Source of the DNA: Planktomarina sp.
Lineage (GTDB): Bacteria; Pseudomonadota; Alphaproteobacteria; Rhodobacterales; Rhodobacteraceae
Length of the DNA stretch: 64,000 nucleotides
Reading direction: 5' to 3'
Assembly (NCBI GenBank): GCA_017856985.1
Contig: JAFMEA010000001.1
Location: 124,001 to 188,000, forward strand
Shown piece by piece: positions 36,120 through 45,472 of the stretch (the first letter of the stretch is position 1; each line of letters starts with the position of its first letter). The notes under the pieces are model-generated. The model did not search any database, was not told where the DNA came from, and saw only the letters and a list, made by a program, of their open reading frames with translations. A program made the translations under genes and the position numbers.

Positions 36120-36155
36120 TGACTCATTCACTTCATTTTGTGAGACTTTGAGTCA
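36120..36155. promoter_or_regulatory. Inverted repeat in the divergent mtoX / formaldehyde dehydrogenase gap
   Basis: TGACTCA at 36120-36126 and TGAGTCA at 36149-36155 form a perfect 7-bp inverted repeat with a 22-bp spacer. It sits roughly midway in the 228-bp gap between the two divergent starts. A related CTTTGAGT string recurs at about 36105, so repeated regulator sites are possible. Confidence 0.35.
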
Positions 36156-36280
36156 TATCTTGAATTTAATTTTTCTGTAAAGCAAGATTACCTTACGTCA
36201 ATCGCTAATGAAGACGTATCTTAGTAGTATGCATAACGCTCCGCAAACTGCGATAAAAAAGGTGTTTAAGGAGAACCAAT

Positions 36281-37393
36281 ATGAGAACGCGTGCCGCAGT
36301 GGCTTTGGAAGCTGGAAAACCTTTAGAGATCATGGAAGTTAATCTTGACGGACCCCGAAAGGGTGAGGTCCTAGTAGAAATAAAAGCTACTGGGTTATGC
36401 CATACAGATGAATTTACTCGCTCAGGTGATGACCCAGAGGGTATATTTCCTGCGATCCTTGGACATGAGGGCGCGGGAGTGGTGATAGAAATAGGCGAAG
36501 GAGTGACTAGCCTTGCGGTTGGTGATCATGTGATCCCACTCTACACACCGGAATGTCGTGAATGTGACTATTGCCTGAATCCCAAGACTAACTTGTGCCA
36601 AGCAATCCGTAGCACTCAAGGTGCTGGCTTGTTGCCTGACGGGTCTACACGGTTTTCCATGCTCGATGGAACGCCGATTCACCACTATATGGGCTGTTCT
36701 ACGTTCGCGAACCACACCGTTGTGCCTGAGATTGCGCTTGCTAAAGTTCGCAAGGATGCTCCGTTTGATAAGATTTGTTATATTGGTTGCGGTGTGACAA
36801 CAGGTATCGGTGCAGTAATTAATACAGCACAGGTCGAAATTGGAAGCCGTGCGATTGTCTTTGGTCTGGGTGGCATTGGCCTGAACGTGATCCAAGGCTT
36901 GCGCCTAGCAGGTGCTGATCAAGTTGTTGGTGTAGATCTTAATGACGACAAGGAGACGATGGGCCGTTACTTTGGAATGACTGATTTTGTGAACCCGTCA
37001 AAGGTTGATGGAGATTTGGTTGCACATCTCGTTGAACTGACAGGTGGTGGTGCTGATTACACATTTGATGCAACTGGTAACGTAAGTGTGATGCGTACTG
37101 CTCTTGAGGCTGCACACAAAGGCTGGGGTGAAAGCATCATAATTGGCGTGGCCCCGGCTGGTGCTGAAATTAGTACGCGGCCATTCCAGTTGGTTACAGG
37201 CCGAATCTGGCGAGGTACAGCATTTGGCGGTGCGTCTGGCCGCTCCGATGTACCAAAAATTGTAGATTGGTACATGGATGGAAAAATTGAGATAGATCCA
37301 ATGATTACCCATAAACTCAAGCTTGAAGAAATTAACCACGGTTTCGACCTGATGCATCAAGGTAAATCCATCCGGGCTGTGGTGGAGTTCTAA
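36281..37393 (+). CDS. S-(hydroxymethyl)glutathione dehydrogenase / class III alcohol dehydrogenase
   Basis: A 370-aa zinc alcohol dehydrogenase. The catalytic zinc site is in ATGLCHTDEFTRSG and GHEGAGVV, the structural zinc cysteines are in CRECDYCLNPKTNLC and the cofactor loop is FGLGGIGLNVIQG. The class III signature GLLPDGSTRFS and length fit FrmA/AdhC, which oxidises the formaldehyde-glutathione adduct to S-formylglutathione. GGAG precedes the ATG. Divergent placement from mtoX suggests it removes the formaldehyde that enzyme makes. S-formylglutathione hydrolase is not adjacent. Confidence 0.92.
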   Translation: MRTRAAVALEAGKPLEIMEVNLDGPRKGEVLVEIKATGLCHTDEFTRSGDDPEGIFPAILGHEGAGVVIEIGEGVTSLAVGDHVIPLYTPECRECDYCLNPKTNLCQAIRSTQGAGLLPDGSTRFSMLDGTPIHHYMGCSTFANHTVVPEIALAKVRKDAPFDKICYIGCGVTTGIGAVINTAQVEIGSRAIVFGLGGIGLNVIQGLRLAGADQVVGVDLNDDKETMGRYFGMTDFVNPSKVDGDLVAHLVELTGGGADYTFDATGNVSVMRTALEAAHKGWGESIIIGVAPAGAEISTRPFQLVTGRIWRGTAFGGASGRSDVPKIVDWYMDGKIEIDPMITHKLKLEEINHGFDLMHQGKSIRAVVEF

Positions 37394-37580
37394 ACAGTGC
37401 AACTTGGTATACCTAACGCCCACGGCTTCTTGGATGAGGCCAAAAGTGATTATTCTGTGCAATTAGGTCAATATGTGGGTGGGCCAAATGTTTGCAAAGG
37501 AGGTAGATGAAAACGTCTATCCGGAATGGCAATTAACCGTCTTTAAATAAAAAATATATAAATTAAACGGGAGAAATTGA

Positions 37581-38795
37581 ATGACTAAACATCAAATCGT
37601 TATTGTTGGCGGTGGTGCTGCTGGGATTGCCACCGCGTCTAGCTTGAGATCACGCGATGCGTCGCTTGATATTGCTATAATAGAGCCATCAGATCAGCAC
37701 TATTATCAACCGGGATGGACTATGGTTGGCGCGGGCGTCTTTACTAAAGGAGAAACTGTCCGCACTACAGATTCTGTATGGCCAAGTGGCATAAAGCGGA
37801 TCAAAGGTGCCGTAGCTACCTTCGCTCCCAAAAATAACTCTGTTACCTTGGAAGATGGATCTGAGGTTTTGTATGATTTTCTTGTAGTAGCGGCGGGTTT
37901 GAAGTTGGACTGGGGCGCTATTGAAGGTTTGGAGGATACCCTTGGTAAGAATGGTGTGACATCAAATTATCGTTTTGATTTGGCTCCATATACTTGGGAA
38001 CTGGTACAAAAAATGCGTGGAAAGACGGCAATCTTTACGCAACCACCGATGCCAATCAAATGCGCAGGGGCCCCACAGAAGGCAATGTATCTATCTTGTG
38101 ACGCTTGGCTTAAGGCTGGAAAATTGGATGGTATTGATGTGTCATTCTGCAATGCGGGTCCCGTATTATTTGGCTGCGCACCCTATGTGCCCCCTTTGAT
38201 GGAGTATGTGAAGAAGTATGATATCGCGCTCGATTTTGGACATAACCTGGTTAAGGTGGACGGTCCAAACCAAAAGGCTTGGTTCAAGATAACAAAAGAG
38301 GGTGAGGAACCAGAAGTTGTTGAACGCAAATTTGATATGATACACGTCTGTCCTCCACAATGCGCGCCAGACTTCATCAAGGATAGCTCTCTGTCTGGAG
38401 CTGGGGGATGGGTCGATGTTGATCAAGCCACATTGCAGCATACAACTTTTGATAATGTGTTCGGGTTAGGCGATGTCACGTCGACTCCGAATGCCAAGAC
38501 GGCTGCAGCTGCTCGAAAACAGGCCCCGATAGTGGCGCAAAACTTGATTGCACAGATTGAAGGGCAATCTTTAGAACCCTTGTACGATGGCTATGGTTCC
38601 TGCCCGCTTACTGTAGAAAACGGCAAAATCATTCTGGCTGAATTTGGTTATGGTGGCAAAGTAATGCCGTCGTTTCCATGGGACTCAACAAAGCCGCGTC
38701 GCGCAGCATGGTTTCTAAAAAAATCGATCCTGCCTTGGGTCTATTGGAACGTCATGTTGAAAGGCCGGGAATGGCTGGCTAAGACCGCCTCATAA
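37581..38795 (+). CDS. sqr: Sulfide:quinone oxidoreductase, type II
   Basis: A 404-aa FAD protein. The dinucleotide motif is VIVGGGAAGIATA. The redox cysteines fit the type II pattern: Cys161 in PPMPIKCAGAPQKAMYLS and Cys341 in GYGSCPLTVENG, 180 residues apart, close to the spacing in mitochondrial SQRDL. The C-terminal WVYWNVMLKGREWL matches the membrane-anchoring end of the type II group. It passes electrons from sulfide to quinone and yields a persulfide. The ATG has a GGGAGA site. It lies 187 bp after the formaldehyde dehydrogenase gene, in the methanethiol module. Confidence 0.9.
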   Translation: MTKHQIVIVGGGAAGIATASSLRSRDASLDIAIIEPSDQHYYQPGWTMVGAGVFTKGETVRTTDSVWPSGIKRIKGAVATFAPKNNSVTLEDGSEVLYDFLVVAAGLKLDWGAIEGLEDTLGKNGVTSNYRFDLAPYTWELVQKMRGKTAIFTQPPMPIKCAGAPQKAMYLSCDAWLKAGKLDGIDVSFCNAGPVLFGCAPYVPPLMEYVKKYDIALDFGHNLVKVDGPNQKAWFKITKEGEEPEVVERKFDMIHVCPPQCAPDFIKDSSLSGAGGWVDVDQATLQHTTFDNVFGLGDVTSTPNAKTAAAARKQAPIVAQNLIAQIEGQSLEPLYDGYGSCPLTVENGKIILAEFGYGGKVMPSFPWDSTKPRRAAWFLKKSILPWVYWNVMLKGREWLAKTAS

Positions 38796-38820
38796 TTGAC
38801 GTGGGGTATGCAATGATTTG

Positions 38821-38850
38821 AATAGGTGGCGCCAATGGGTGCGCCTATTT
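38821..38850 (+). terminator. Probable terminator after the sulfide:quinone reductase gene
   Basis: AATAGG and CCTATT bracket a GC-rich core containing GGCGC and GCGCC, 25 bp after the stop. The following T-run is weak, so efficiency is uncertain. Confidence 0.45.
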
Positions 38851-38974
38851 AAAAGAGGTTGAATTTTTTTAGTTTAGGTTGAAACTTTTTGTAAGGCAGA
38901 TTGTACTCGGACTTCACCCATTTGATAGGTACCCAAGCCCCTTTTAAAAATTCATTTTTTGACTTAGAGTAATA

Positions 38975-39826
38975 TTAGTTTTCAGAAATAATATCAAAAT
39001 CCTGAGGACTATGACGCTCTGAAAGTCTTTCTGATGGTGCACCTTTAGTTCGATTTACCATTTGGCCTCTTTTAAATGCTGGACGCTCATAAATCTCATC
39101 GGCCCACCGCTTTACATTTTTATAAACTCCTACGTCTAAAAACTCACCTGCATCATACTGTAAGCCTTTTACTAAACCTCCATACCATGGGGCAGTTGCC
39201 ATATCTGCAATTGAATAATGATTTCCTGCAAGAAATTTTCGATCTTCAAGATTTTTATCTAAGACATCCAACTGGCGCTTAACTTCCATTGTGAATCGAT
39301 TGATTGGATATTCAAATTTCTCAGGCGCATATGCATAGAAATGACCAAAACCTCCTCCTAAATAAGGCGCAGAGCCTTGCAACCAAAATAACCAATTAAT
39401 AGTTTCAGTCCTCTCGCTGATATCTTTTGATAAAAAACAATCAAATTTTTCAGCCAGATATAACAAGATCGCACCGCTCTCAAATACCCGAAGGCCAGTT
39501 GATTTATCCATCAGTGCAGGGATCTTTGAATTGGGGTTTAGGCCTACAAAACCACTACCAAATTGGGCGCCATCTCCTATTTCTATTAGCCAAGCATCAT
39601 ATTCTGCGTCAGATTTACCCTTAGCCAGTAGCTCTTCAAGCATAACTGTAACTTTTACACCATTAGGTGTCCCTTTTGAGTAAAGTTGTAGGGGATGCTT
39701 ACCAATGGGCAGTTCTTTTTCATGGGTAGCGCCTGATATTGGTCTATTGATACTAGAAAATTGGCCACCATTCTCGGTATCCCATATCCAAACTTTGGGT
39801 GGACTATACGTCATTAAAATCTCCAA
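38975..39826 (-). CDS. Glutathione-dependent disulfide-bond oxidoreductase, YghU-like GST
   Basis: A 283-aa glutathione transferase-fold protein. The N-terminal extension reads VWIWDTENGGQFSSINRPI with ATHEKELP, then LYSKGTPNGVKV at the thiol site, which is the YghU/Ure2-like signature. The GST helical domain follows, with FLAGNHYSIADMATAPWYGG as the N-capping and hydrophobic staple region. YghU proteins reduce disulfides and some peroxides with two glutathiones. It is on the minus strand after the isocitrate dehydrogenase gene. Proximity to a hydrogen-peroxide-producing oxidase may be coincidental. Confidence 0.9.
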   Translation of the reverse strand: MEILMTYSPPKVWIWDTENGGQFSSINRPISGATHEKELPIGKHPLQLYSKGTPNGVKVTVMLEELLAKGKSDAEYDAWLIEIGDGAQFGSGFVGLNPNSKIPALMDKSTGLRVFESGAILLYLAEKFDCFLSKDISERTETINWLFWLQGSAPYLGGGFGHFYAYAPEKFEYPINRFTMEVKRQLDVLDKNLEDRKFLAGNHYSIADMATAPWYGGLVKGLQYDAGEFLDVGVYKNVKRWADEIYERPAFKRGQMVNRTKGAPSERLSERHSPQDFDIISEN

Positions 39827-39913
39827 AATTCACTTGAGCACATTCAAACATTGAAAAGATAAGAGCAATGGTAAAATATTTAAATTTAGACAAATATTTT
39901 AAGATCGTACTTG

Positions 39914-42154
39914 TTATTTAAGCTCGCTTGCTAATTTAATAATTTTATTAAAAACGTTAGATGGCCGCATTATTTTTTCAGTTTTCTGATCATCATTATG
40001 AAAATAGCCCCCAGTATCGGCTGGCTTGCCTTTGGGCGATGAAAAATCTTCCAAAATAGTATTTTCATTTTCAGACAAAGCCTTTGCAATAGGCTCAAAA
40101 TGCCCTGCAAGTTCAAGATCGTCTGACTGCGTTGCCAAAGCTTTGGCCCAATAAAGAGCAAAATAGAAGTGGCTGGTACGATTATCTGGTTGGCTTACCT
40201 TGCGACCAGGAGACCTATTTTGATCGAGTATACCCTGCGTGGCTTGGTCAACAGCTTCACCCAAAACCTTTGCTTTTTTATTATTTTTAACGGTTGCTAA
40301 GTACTTTAGACTTTCGCCTAAGGCGCAAAACTCACCGAGTGAGTCCCACCGCAAATGGTTTTCGTCCATTAATTGCTGAACGTGCTTGGGTGCTGATCCG
40401 CCGGCGCCAGTCTCAAACAAGCCACCACCATCCATTAGTTTCACTATTGAAAGCATTTTTGCTGACGTACCGAGTTCAAGAATGGGAAACAAATCAGTTA
40501 AGTAATCTCGCAAAACATTACCAGTAACCGCAATTGACATTTCACCTTTGCTTATAGTCTCCAAGCTGAGGCGCGTGGCCTGTCGAGGGTTGAGAATTTG
40601 AAACTTATCTGTTGCGTTTGCTTCTTCTAAAATTGGCTTAACATATTTGATCAATTCTGCATCGTGTGGGCGGGTTTCATCGAGCCAGAAAATTGCCTGA
40701 CAGTTCTCGTTAGATTGCCTTTCAAGTGCAAGTTGTACCCAGTCGTTAATTGGTGCCTGCCGAGTCGAGGCTGAACGCCAAATGTCACCCTTTTCGACAT
40801 TGTGCTCATGCAATATTTCTCCATTTTCTAAAACTATACGGACCTTGCCGTCAGCAGGTATTTCAAACGTAGTGGGATGTGATCCATATTCTTCTGCCTT
40901 CTGTGCCATTAGGCCCACGTTTTGGACCGTTCCCGATTTTGTGGGGTCCAAGGCTCCATTTTCTTTAAAATACTTGATGGATTCATCATATACGGGCGCG
41001 TACGAGCTGTCGGGTATTACGCAGTTTGTATCTGATTCATTTCCATCCGGCCCCCATGCCTTACCACCAGCTCTGATTAGTGCAGGTAGTGAAGCGTCGA
41101 TGATCACATCTGATGGTACATGAAGATTGGTGATGCCCTTATCTGAATTCACCATGTAGAGTGGCGGATTAGCATCAGTTGCCTCATTTATTGCAGCTAA
41201 TATTTCGCTAGACTTTGAAGAGCCCTTAATTGTACTTATTAATGCCCCCATACCAGAGTTGGCATTAGCTCCCACTTCAGCAAGTTCCTGGCCATATTTT
41301 TCAAATACATTTGAAAGATATGCTTTTACAGCGTGACCAAAGATGATCGGATCAGAAACCTTCATCATTGTTGCCTTGAGGTGAATCGAAAATAAAACAC
41401 CATTTTTTTTAGTATCTGTAAGCTGCGCACTTAAAAATTCACTTAACGCTTTCGCTGACATAAAGGTTGCGTCCACAACGGATCCAGCGTGATATTCAAC
41501 GTCAGATTTTAAAACCCTTACAGAACTGTCTTTGCCAAGTAATTCTATGTGCGCGATCCCAGCTTGATTGGCTCGAAGTGTGGCTGATTTTTCGTTAGTA
41601 AAAAAGTCATCCTTGGACATTGTCGAAACATAAGTTCTGCTATCTGCTTCCCACAATCCCATTGTGTGAGGGTTAGCCATTGAATAATTCTTTACCGCTG
41701 TTGCAGCACGGCGATCCGAATTACCTTCTCTCAATACAGGGTTAACAGCGGAACCTTTTAGGGTGTCAAAGCGAGAACGTATATCCTTCTCTGATTTTGT
41801 GAGTGGGTTTTCTTGATATTTGGGGATGTCATAGCCCTGTGAATGGAGTTCTTTAAGGGCCGCAACTAACTGTGGAACAGAGGCTGAGATGTTGGGTAAT
41901 TTGATAATATTAGCATCTGCAGTTTTTACTACCTCACCCAAAAATGCCAAATCATCATTTTTGTGTTGTGCGTCAGTTAAATTCTCTGGAAAGGCCGCAA
42001 TAATACGACCTGCAAGAGAGATGTCTCGGACCCCGACTTTGACATTAGCCACAGCTGCAAAGGATTTCACAATTGGAAGAAGTGACGCTGAAGCGAGCTG
42101 TGGTGCCTCATCAACTTTAGTGAAAATAATGTCTGGATGGGTTTCAGCAGGCAT
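39914..42154 (-). CDS. icd: NADP-dependent isocitrate dehydrogenase, monomeric type
   Basis: A 746-aa protein, the usual size of the monomeric IDH-II class (about 740). Recognisable blocks are NPVLREGNSDRRA near residue 138, the substrate region HLKATMMKVSDPI and MDGGGLFETGAGGSAPKHVQQ in the second half. It converts isocitrate to 2-oxoglutarate in the citric acid cycle. No neighbouring cycle genes are present. The ATG start opens MPAETHPDIIFTKVDEAP, as expected for the family. The call is firm. Confidence 0.95.
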   Translation of the reverse strand: MPAETHPDIIFTKVDEAPQLASASLLPIVKSFAAVANVKVGVRDISLAGRIIAAFPENLTDAQHKNDDLAFLGEVVKTADANIIKLPNISASVPQLVAALKELHSQGYDIPKYQENPLTKSEKDIRSRFDTLKGSAVNPVLREGNSDRRAATAVKNYSMANPHTMGLWEADSRTYVSTMSKDDFFTNEKSATLRANQAGIAHIELLGKDSSVRVLKSDVEYHAGSVVDATFMSAKALSEFLSAQLTDTKKNGVLFSIHLKATMMKVSDPIIFGHAVKAYLSNVFEKYGQELAEVGANANSGMGALISTIKGSSKSSEILAAINEATDANPPLYMVNSDKGITNLHVPSDVIIDASLPALIRAGGKAWGPDGNESDTNCVIPDSSYAPVYDESIKYFKENGALDPTKSGTVQNVGLMAQKAEEYGSHPTTFEIPADGKVRIVLENGEILHEHNVEKGDIWRSASTRQAPINDWVQLALERQSNENCQAIFWLDETRPHDAELIKYVKPILEEANATDKFQILNPRQATRLSLETISKGEMSIAVTGNVLRDYLTDLFPILELGTSAKMLSIVKLMDGGGLFETGAGGSAPKHVQQLMDENHLRWDSLGEFCALGESLKYLATVKNNKKAKVLGEAVDQATQGILDQNRSPGRKVSQPDNRTSHFYFALYWAKALATQSDDLELAGHFEPIAKALSENENTILEDFSSPKGKPADTGGYFHNDDQKTEKIMRPSNVFNKIIKLASELK

Positions 42155-42317
42155 TGTGCAGTAATCCTTTTTAAAATTAACTATCCCTTAACTAACCTGT
42201 GAGGGCAGGTCCATATGAGTAACTGATTACCTCAAAAGATCTTTGGGGGGCAGATCCCAGTAAAACGCATTTTTAGAATTGATTGAAGTTTCAATATATT
42301 ACTCTGTGGGAGTATTT

Positions 42318-43514
42318 TTAAGTAACCAGCGACCGTTTCTGAAATTCTGGTTTTTTCCAAATTTTGTTAGTCAAGATCTCTGAAAGAATAGTTACAGATT
42401 TTTCAATATCATCTAGGTTGATAAAAAGTGGGGTTATTCCAAAACGCATAATGTCTGGAGCTCTAAAGTCACCAATGACGCCCTGAGCTATCAAAGCCTG
42501 CATACATTCGTATCCATTTTCAAATTGAAAAGCTACATGACTACCGCGTTGATTTGGATCACTGGGGCTCACTAATGTTAGTCCGTGACATTTTGATTCA
42601 ACTTCACTGATAAAGAATTCGGATAGCTCTATAGATTTTGATCTAACGTCATCCAAGTTCACCTCATCCCAAATATCGAGGGCTGTCTCTAAAAGTGTGA
42701 ATGCAGCCATCGATTGTGTTCCAATGCGCATTCTATCGATTTTACTGGGTGTCGGCCTAAAGTTGAGATCAAATGCAAAAGGTGCTTCATGTGCGAACCA
42801 ACCTGATAATGCTGGCTCCACTGTATTAAGTAAACGTGGTGCCACATAAATGAATGCGGGTGAACCTGGTCCCCCATTAAGGTATTTATAGGTGCATCCA
42901 ACTGCAAAATCTGTGTTGGTGTCTGTTACATCTATGGGTAGGGCACCTATCGAATGCGCCATATCCCATACAACAGTTGCACCTACGCTATGCGCTTTGG
43001 CAATAATGGATTTCATATCATGTTTGCGGCTATTGCGATAATCAACTTCGGTAACCATTACGACGGCCACTTCATCGGTAATCTGATCGAAAACATCTTC
43101 GGGGTTGGGCGTGCGTAAAACATATCCGGCATCGCGAAGGTTTATCAGGCCTTCAACCATATAAAGATCAGTTGGAAAGTTTCCATTATCTGAAAGAATT
43201 ACACGCCTTTTGGGAGCCATGGCCAGACCTGCGGCAACGGCTTGGAATACTTTAATGGACAGGCTGTCTCCCACTACAGTTGTTCCGTTGGCGGCCCCCA
43301 TCAAGCTACCAATTCGGTCACCTAGTAGGTTACTTTTAATGAACCAGTTTTTAGTATTCCACCCTTTGACAAGTTCGGTTCGCCATTCATCCATTAAGAA
43401 AGTGTTAATTGCTTCTGGCGCCTTTTTTGGCATCGGCCCAAGTGAGTTGCCATTGAGATAAACCATACCTTCGGGAATATCGAACATTTGTCGGGTTTTT
43501 GAAAAATCGGTCAT
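42318..43514 (-). CDS. kynU: Kynureninase
   Basis: A 398-aa fold-type I PLP enzyme. The start reads VYLNGNSLGPMPK, the PLP-side aspartate lies in VVWDMAHSIGALP, and the Schiff-base lysine is Lys210 in CTYKYLNGGPGSPAF. It cleaves kynurenine or 3-hydroxykynurenine to anthranilates plus alanine in tryptophan breakdown. Other kynurenine genes (dioxygenase, formamidase) are not beside it. It lies about 160 bp from the isocitrate dehydrogenase gene on the same strand. Confidence 0.94.
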   Translation of the reverse strand: MTDFSKTRQMFDIPEGMVYLNGNSLGPMPKKAPEAINTFLMDEWRTELVKGWNTKNWFIKSNLLGDRIGSLMGAANGTTVVGDSLSIKVFQAVAAGLAMAPKRRVILSDNGNFPTDLYMVEGLINLRDAGYVLRTPNPEDVFDQITDEVAVVMVTEVDYRNSRKHDMKSIIAKAHSVGATVVWDMAHSIGALPIDVTDTNTDFAVGCTYKYLNGGPGSPAFIYVAPRLLNTVEPALSGWFAHEAPFAFDLNFRPTPSKIDRMRIGTQSMAAFTLLETALDIWDEVNLDDVRSKSIELSEFFISEVESKCHGLTLVSPSDPNQRGSHVAFQFENGYECMQALIAQGVIGDFRAPDIMRFGITPLFINLDDIEKSVTILSEILTNKIWKKPEFQKRSLVT

Positions 43515-43595
43515 CTTGATCTACTTTCTGGGCTTACATGCGGCATTTAATAATCAGATATTCATGTTTAATAAGTCAGTACTGGGTTAATCAGG

Positions 43596-44405
43596 TCAAA
43601 ATTCAATAGTTACATTAGGAAGTGCCAACGCTTTAATTAAATCACGTAGTTCCTGCCGAGCTGCTATATTTGATATGCTTAATTGGTTTATGCCTGCATC
43701 TTTGAGATCTAAAAGTGTTAGTCCGCGTGGAAACAGTTCTCGAAAAATTACACGTTCGCTAAATCCGGGAGCTACACGAAAGCCAATACGTTTGGCTAGG
43801 TGTGTAATGGCATTACCCATTTTCTTTTTGTTGATCATATTTTGTGCTCCCAACCTGTTTCTTACAACAATCCAATCTGTTGGCTTTTTCCCAGCTTGTG
43901 CACGAAACTGCCGTGCCGTCCAAACCATTTCAGAGTATACAGATGGCCCCTTCACTGTTGTCCCGTCACTTTCTACTTTCGCTAAAAGATCAAAATCTAC
44001 AAAGCTGTCATTAAGTGGAGTAATTAATGTATCCGCTAAGGAATGAGCAAGCTGAGACAGGTGCGTATGGTTGCCAGGGCAATCAATTATAATGAAATCA
44101 GAAGTTTTTTTTAATGTTTCCACTGCTGAAGAGAGCCTACTTTCCATCAAGCTTTCCTCTGAACCCAAATCGCCCTCTTTTTTCAATGGCAGTTGCAAAT
44201 ACTGTGGAGACAAAAGTGTCACACCGCTTTCACCAGAAAACCGTTTCCTGTTGGATATGTATTGTGCAAATGTTTTTTGTCGGAGGTCTAAGTCAAGGGC
44301 TCCAATGCGATGTCCCATTCGAGCGAGCGCCGTCGCGACATGCATCGTTGTGGTTGATTTTCCAGAACCACCCTTTTCGTTGCCAACTACAATAATATGC
44401 ACCAA
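43596..44405 (-). CDS. mipZ: Division-plane positioning ATPase MipZ (ParA/MinD family)
   Basis: A 269-aa ParA-type ATPase. The deviant Walker A is GNEKGGSGKSTTTMHVA, switch I is DLDLRQKTFAQYISNR and Walker B is FIIIDCPGNHTHLS. The body, including RNRLGAQNMINKKKMGNAI and FRELFPRGLTLLD, matches alphaproteobacterial MipZ, which forms a gradient from ParB to place FtsZ at midcell. It is monocistronic here, between kynU and the rpmE terminator. Confidence 0.93.
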   Translation of the reverse strand: MVHIIVVGNEKGGSGKSTTTMHVATALARMGHRIGALDLDLRQKTFAQYISNRKRFSGESGVTLLSPQYLQLPLKKEGDLGSEESLMESRLSSAVETLKKTSDFIIIDCPGNHTHLSQLAHSLADTLITPLNDSFVDFDLLAKVESDGTTVKGPSVYSEMVWTARQFRAQAGKKPTDWIVVRNRLGAQNMINKKKMGNAITHLAKRIGFRVAPGFSERVIFRELFPRGLTLLDLKDAGINQLSISNIAARQELRDLIKALALPNVTIEF

Positions 44406-44540
44406 TGCCTGCCTTTTTTATTATTTTTTATATTAGATATTTAGCATAATATTTTTGACACTATTAGCCATTAGTATTGGCTAATTAATTTTAATTAGAT
44501 TACTTGATGTTGTTATAAATTAATAATCTCTGGAATAAAA

Positions 44541-44567
44541 AAAGACCGGTCCTAAGGCCCGGTCTTT
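44541..44567 (-). terminator. Rho-independent terminator after rpmE
   Basis: A 9-bp stem AAAGACCGG / CCGGTCTTT with a loop containing CCTAAGG lies about 25 bp beyond the rpmE stop. On the minus strand it is followed by a run of seven T. The plus strand also has a short T-run, so it may work both ways. Confidence 0.9.
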
Positions 44568-44591
44568 TCAAAAAACATAAAATCCAATTAT

Positions 44592-44813
44592 TTAGAAGCC
44601 TAGACCTTCGTATTTCTTCTTAAACTTTGATACGCGACCACCTGTATCCATTAATCGTGAGCCTCCACCAGTCCAGGCTGGATGTACTGATGGATCTATG
44701 TCTAATGCTAATTGATCGCCTTCTGCGCCATATGTTGATCGCATTTGGACAATATCACCATTAGTCATTTTTACATTAATGAAATGATAATCTGGATGGG
44801 TATCTTTTTTCAT
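44592..44813 (-). CDS. rpmE: 50S ribosomal protein L31
   Basis: A 73-aa L31. It begins [20 protein letters not shown] and contains [20 protein letters not shown] near the C-terminus. It lacks the zinc cysteines of the C+ form and so is the zinc-independent type. It follows rplS by 11 bp, the standard Rhodobacterales order, and is followed by a strong terminator. Confidence 0.96.
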   Translation of the reverse strand: MKKDTHPDYHFINVKMTNGDIVQMRSTYGAEGDQLALDIDPSVHPAWTGGGSRLMDTGGRVSKFKKKYEGLGF

Positions 44814-44824
44814 ATGACCGCTCC

Positions 44825-45196
44825 CTAAGACTTAGGTTTATAGTTAGTTTTTTCTGATATACGCGCGGATTTACCACGGCGTTCTCTGAGGTAGTACAGT
44901 TTAGCGCGGCGAACGCGCCCTCTGCGCACAACGGTTATGCTGTCAATACTAGTGGAGTGCAGTGGAAAAACACGCTCCACGCCTTCACCGAAAGATATCT
45001 TTCGAACGGTAAACGAACCAGCAATTCCTGAACCGTTATTACGTGCAATGCAGACGCCTTCATAGTTCTGTATTCGGCTCCGTGAGCCTTCGATTACTTT
45101 GTAACCAACGCGAATATTATCACCGGCTTTAAAATCGGGTATGTCTTTTCCAAGGGCAGCAATTTGTTCCGCCTCTAACTGTGCGATCAGATTCAT
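44825..45196 (-). CDS. rplS: 50S ribosomal protein L19
   Basis: A 123-aa L19 beginning [15 protein letters not shown]. The ATG at 45196 is chosen because AAAGGAGCTG lies directly upstream and the L19 family begins there; the open frame runs 27 codons further without support. Motifs include [20 protein letters not shown] and [19 protein letters not shown]. The short C-terminal tail [11 protein letters not shown] is modest. It follows trmD with a 276-bp gap, so it may have its own promoter. Confidence 0.96.
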   Translation of the reverse strand: MNLIAQLEAEQIAALGKDIPDFKAGDNIRVGYKVIEGSRSRIQNYEGVCIARNNGSGIAGSFTVRKISFGEGVERVFPLHSTSIDSITVVRRGRVRRAKLYYLRERRGKSARISEKTNYKPKS

Positions 45197-45217
45197 CTGA
45201 CAGCTCCTTTTATTGCT

Positions 45218-45232
45218 CGTGGTTTTTCCACG
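45218..45232 (-). promoter_or_regulatory. Small hairpin in the rplS leader
   Basis: CGTGG and CCACG form a 5-bp stem with a 5-base A-rich loop on the minus strand, ending about 21 nt before the rplS start and just upstream of its Shine-Dalgarno. It could influence translation of L19, but it is short. Confidence 0.35.
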
Positions 45233-45472
45233 AAGTTCTCTACTACCCAATCGCTCTATGCCTTCTTCCGGGTTCACATAGGTGCCCGCGAGAGTTTAGG
45301 TCGTATTTATTTTATACCTCACTTTTTGCCAATATATCCGCTAGTCCCGAAGAAAAGACTATCGCTTAGAAATAGTGACACTTTAGCAAGGCTTTCCGAA
45401 TCCATCTATGAACCGGCAGGAGCCGTATATTTCCCGATTGACTTTTAAGCAAGCACTCACTTGTATCCAATT

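Noticed and set aside
37397..37510. Short GTG-initiated frame (37 codons) between formaldehyde dehydrogenase and SQR genes
   Set aside because: It has no ribosome site and no recognisable family; the size is within chance expectation.
43675..44436. Long plus-strand frames opposite mipZ
   Set aside because: The minus-strand MipZ reading has complete Walker motifs; the opposing frames show no family features.
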